A stretch of DNA of 64,000 bases, from positions 3,162,001-3,226,000 of the forward strand of contig NZ_CP090145.1 of assembly GCF_023008245.1 (NCBI RefSeq), in the 5' to 3' direction. The stretch is from Flavobacterium sediminilitoris. GTDB lineage: Bacteria; Bacteroidota; Bacteroidia; Flavobacteriales; Flavobacteriaceae. The translations under genes and the position numbers were made by a program. Position 1 is the first letter of the stretch, and each line of letters begins with the position of its first letter. Positions 62,813 through 64,000 of this stretch are shown piece after piece. The notes under the pieces were generated by a model, which was not told where the DNA came from, made no database searches, and was given only the letters and a program-made list of their open reading frames with translations.

Positions 62813-64000
62813 ATGATGCCTAATATTTTAAAATACATACTCCTTTTTTCTTTTAGTTTTCAACTTCAAGCACAAGAAACATTAACTCTTGAAAGTGCTA
62901 TAAAAATAGCATTAGAAAACAATTATGAAATTAAAATTGCAACAAATAATTTAAAGATTGATGAAACCAATAATAATTTAGCTAATGCTGGTTTACTTCC
63001 ATCTATAAATGCAACCTTAACAAATAATAATAGTCAATTAAACACAAGTCAAACTCAAGCAGATGGTTCAGTAAGAACACTTAACAACGCTAAAAATTTC
63101 AATTTAAATTATGGAATAGGATTAGATTGGACAATTTTTGATGGATTAAGAATGTTCGTAAAAAAAGAACAACTTGAAGTGTTAGAACAACAAGGCAAAA
63201 CAGAACTTCAAGCTTCAATACTTTCAAAAATAAGTGATGTGTATCTTACTTATTATGATTTAGTACAACAGCAACAAGTAATGGCATCAATTGATAGTGC
63301 AATTGTTATTTCCAATCAAAGACTCACAACAGCCCGAAACCGATTTACCATTGGAAAAGCATCAAAATTAGAAGTCCTAAATGCTCAAGTAGATTTAAAT
63401 ACTGACAAAAGCCTTTTATTAAAACAAAAGGAAATTTATAAAACAACCAAAATCAAACTTAATGAACTATTAGCTAGAGAACTTCAAACTGATTTTAAAG
63501 TCATTCAAGATATACTTATAGAAGAAAATCTAAATTATGAAGAATTAAAAGAAATGGCTTTACAACAAAATCCACAATTACAAACCCAAATTTTATCAAA
63601 AAAACTGGTTGATTTAAATTTAAAAAACGTAAAAGGAAACCGTTATCCAACAGTCCGATTAACTTCTGGTTATAACTTTTCTCGCTCAGAAGCTTCGTTA
63701 GGTTTTATTACACAATCATCAGGACAAGGTTTTGTTTACGGTGTTTCGGCTAGTATTCCTGTTTTCAATGGCTTTTTACAAAATAAAAATGAAAAAGTAG
63801 CCAAATATGAAGTAGAAAATGCTACTTTTCTATTGGATCAACAAAAAGTAACATTAGAATCGCAAATTGCTTCCTTATTTGCAAGTTATGAAACCAACTT
63901 AGAATTAGTAAAAGTAGAAGAACAAAATACTGAAATTGCAAAACAAAATCTTGATATCACATTAGCAAAATTTAGAATTGGAACCATTACTACAATAGAA
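62813..64000 (+). CDS. TolC-family outer-membrane efflux protein (partial)
   Basis: The gene starts at ATG 62813 and runs off the window, so only 396 codons are seen. A signal peptide (MMPNILKYILLFSFSFQLQA) is followed by OEP-type repeats: LTLESAIKIALENNYEIKIA, RNRFTIGKASKLEVLNAQVD, and LDITLAKFRIGTITTIE at the window edge. It completes the tripartite RND efflux operon with the adaptor and pump. Confidence 0.92.
   Translation, partial: MMPNILKYILLFSFSFQLQAQETLTLESAIKIALENNYEIKIATNNLKIDETNNNLANAGLLPSINATLTNNNSQLNTSQTQADGSVRTLNNAKNFNLNYGIGLDWTIFDGLRMFVKKEQLEVLEQQGKTELQASILSKISDVYLTYYDLVQQQQVMASIDSAIVISNQRLTTARNRFTIGKASKLEVLNAQVDLNTDKSLLLKQKEIYKTTKIKLNELLARELQTDFKVIQDILIEENLNYEELKEMALQQNPQLQTQILSKKLVDLNLKNVKGNRYPTVRLTSGYNFSRSEASLGFITQSSGQGFVYGVSASIPVFNGFLQNKNEKVAKYEVENATFLLDQQKVTLESQIASLFASYETNLELVKVEEQNTEIAKQNLDITLAKFRIGTITTIE

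Noticed and set aside
1..64000. CRISPR array, prophage, insertion sequence or integron
   Set aside because: No spaced identical repeats, no transposase or integrase reading frame, and no phage structural genes were found.

Overview
The window is a stretch of chromosome from a low-GC member of the Bacteroidota, almost certainly a Flavobacteriaceae close to Flavobacterium. The evidence is the AT-rich base composition, Bacteroidota promoters (TTG about 19-21 bp before TAnnTTTG), the type IX secretion regulator PorX, the fused LpxC-FabZ, the bifunctional HisIE and HisB, and family-specific genes such as DUF3822, DUF4126 and DUF4266/DUF3570. It is mostly housekeeping sequence with several decayed genes. 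No phage, insertion sequence, integron or CRISPR array is visible.

Layout. 199-7558 (minus) is a complete histidine operon hisGDCBHAF-IE. It is preceded by a leader peptide with a run of five His codons and an intrinsic terminator, which together form a textbook attenuator. 7659-13896 (minus) is a tightly packed eight-gene run: thioredoxin-like protein, ApbE flavin transferase, DUF4266 lipoprotein, DUF3570 beta-barrel protein, OmpR-type response regulator, histidine kinase, DUF2231-like membrane protein and a VIT/CCC1 metal transporter. Upstream of it are four copies of the same pentamer spaced exactly 11 bp apart, which look like the binding site of the operon's own response regulator. This is the best candidate here for an uncharacterised system. 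A wrecked LTA-synthase-type sulfatase gene follows at 14049-14583.

14578-25077 (minus) holds a VWA-like membrane protein, fabG, sucD, an NTF2-like protein and the lipid A block (lpxD, lpxC-fabZ, lpxA, efp and a second LpxD-like acyltransferase), then an HD-domain phosphohydrolase. Divergent from these lie porX, tsaE, an alanine dehydrogenase-like gene, tRNA-Val(TAC) and an orphan LuxR-type regulator flanked by gene remnants. 30682-36098 carries proline dehydrogenase, aroB, and an arginine decarboxylase followed by a deoxyhypusine-synthase-like gene. 36133-40209 carries DinB-like, Lrp and M14 peptidase genes and an XRE repressor; five 16-bp palindromes lie in the M14/XRE intergenic region.

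40280-47121 contains a PlsC-type acyltransferase, a spermidine-synthase-like protein, kdsB, DUF4126, a RecD-like helicase, DUF3822 and rsmD. Next come the RNase P RNA gene and dnaX, whose tau part lies in the -1 frame after a run of ten A residues. The right end carries secreted hypotheticals, yiaA, TetR plus an AarF/UbiB kinase, guaB, a decaying pair of genes, and an RND efflux operon (adaptor, pump, and a TolC-type protein cut by the window edge).
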